NCBI GenBank assembly: GCA_024206355.1
Contig: JAAGZM010000363.1
Span: 1 to 5,482 of the forward strand
DNA length: 5,482 nucleotides
Direction of reading: 5' to 3'
Source: Gammaproteobacteria bacterium
GTDB taxonomy: Bacteria; Pseudomonadota; Gammaproteobacteria; Enterobacterales; GCA-2746155
This document shows positions 5,254 to 5,482 of this stretch, piece by piece. Position 1 is the stretch's first letter. The number at the start of each line of letters is the position of its first letter. The notes beneath the pieces are model-generated. The model had not been told where the DNA came from, made no database searches, and saw only the letters and a program-made list of their open reading frames with translations. The position numbers were made by a program, and so were the translations under genes.

Positions 5254-5481
5254 ATGAATTCAGATGTACAGTTAGATGCTAAAGGTTTAAATTGCCCACT
5301 ACCTATTTTAAAAGCAAAGAAAACGCTTAAGGGAATGGAAGCAGGAAAGATTATTGAAATAATTTCTACAGATCCAGGTTCGGTTGCTGATTTTGAGGCG
5401 TTCTGTCGTACAACAGGCAATGAGCTGCTAGAATCAAGTTCAAGTGATGGCATATTCACTTATTACATAAAGAAAACATAA
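5254..5481 (+). CDS. TusA-family sulfur carrier protein
   Basis: A 75-residue protein with the TusA/SirA fold. The start MNSDVQLDAKGLNCPLPILK contains the C-P-x-P motif with the sulfur-carrying C14. The rest matches the family: AKKTLKGMEAGKIIEIISTDPGSVADFEAFCRTTGNELLES, with a second Cys at 51, and a final strand FTYYIKK. E. coli TusA, which serves tRNA 2-thiouridine synthesis, is 81 residues, so this is full length. Relatives encoded beside DsrE2 pass sulfur in dissimilatory sulfur oxidation or persulfide handling, so the neighbour favours that role over tRNA thiolation. AAGGA (5241-5245) is eight bases before ATG 5254, and the stop TAA is 5479-5481. Further operon genes may follow beyond the window. 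I give no symbol because several tusA paralogues can coexist in sulfur oxidisers. Confidence 0.9.
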   Translation: MNSDVQLDAKGLNCPLPILKAKKTLKGMEAGKIIEIISTDPGSVADFEAFCRTTGNELLESSSSDGIFTYYIKKT

Positions 5482-5482
5482 A

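Noticed and set aside
5208..5459. 83-codon - strand ORF over the tusA-like gene
   Set aside because: It is a shadow of a clear TusA-family gene with the C-P-x-P motif.
1..5482. CRISPR array, tRNA, rRNA, toxin-antitoxin or phage-defence module
   Set aside because: There are no regularly spaced repeats, no cloverleaf or rRNA sequence recognised, and the adjacent small genes lack toxin or antitoxin signatures.

Overview
This is an AT-rich window from a gammaproteobacterium. The evidence is a pdxB-type erythronate-4-phosphate dehydrogenase (essentially a gammaproteobacterial gene), a FadL-type outer-membrane protein, and a cytoplasmic sulfur-relay pair (DsrE2-like plus TusA-like) beside a persulfide-sensor-type ArsR regulator. 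This combination fits a sulfur-oxidising or sulfur-metabolising gammaproteobacterium. The species cannot be determined from the window.

Layout: (1) 1-882, the 3' three quarters of pdxB on the + strand, entering from the left edge. (2) 934-1134, a decayed right end of an IS30-family insertion sequence: the last ~61 codons of the transposase plus a probable right terminal inverted repeat. (3) 1242-1469, a 75-residue basic protein with four D-R-R motifs. Its 3' end overlaps by 12 bp, tail to tail, with (4) a LysR-type regulator on the - strand (1458-2345). (5) A 117-bp intergenic region with a candidate LysR box and a perfect tandem 12-bp repeat, leading into (6) a 42-codon ORF with a strong ribosome binding site (2463-2591). 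This ORF converges, with a one-base gap, on (7) an ArsR-family regulator on the - strand (2593-2916). The ArsR protein carries the two cysteines, 66 residues apart, that define BigR/SqrR-type persulfide sensors. (8) A bidirectional hairpin terminator at 3018-3047. (9) A FadL/OmpP1-like outer-membrane channel on the - strand (3063-4490, GTG start). (10) A 230-bp divergent regulatory region. (11) A + strand dsrE2-like/tusA-like operon (4721-5481) reaching the right edge.

Functional reading: the right half looks like a small sulfur-handling locus. DsrE2-like and TusA-like proteins pass protein-bound sulfane sulfur between cysteines in the cytoplasm. The ArsR protein is predicted to sense persulfide or polysulfide through a C34-C100 tetrasulfide or disulfide switch. 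The FadL-like porin is divergent from the sulfur operon and could bring in a hydrophobic substrate, but what it carries is not shown. No sulfide:quinone reductase, persulfide dioxygenase or dsrAB/hdr gene lies in the window, so the regulator's targets are inferred. The left half is an ordinary pyridoxal-phosphate biosynthesis gene followed by an insertion-sequence scar and small genes. I see no CRISPR array, tRNA, rRNA or intact mobile element, and no clearly new multi-gene system. The least explained items are the 42-codon ORF with its repeats and the D-R-R protein.
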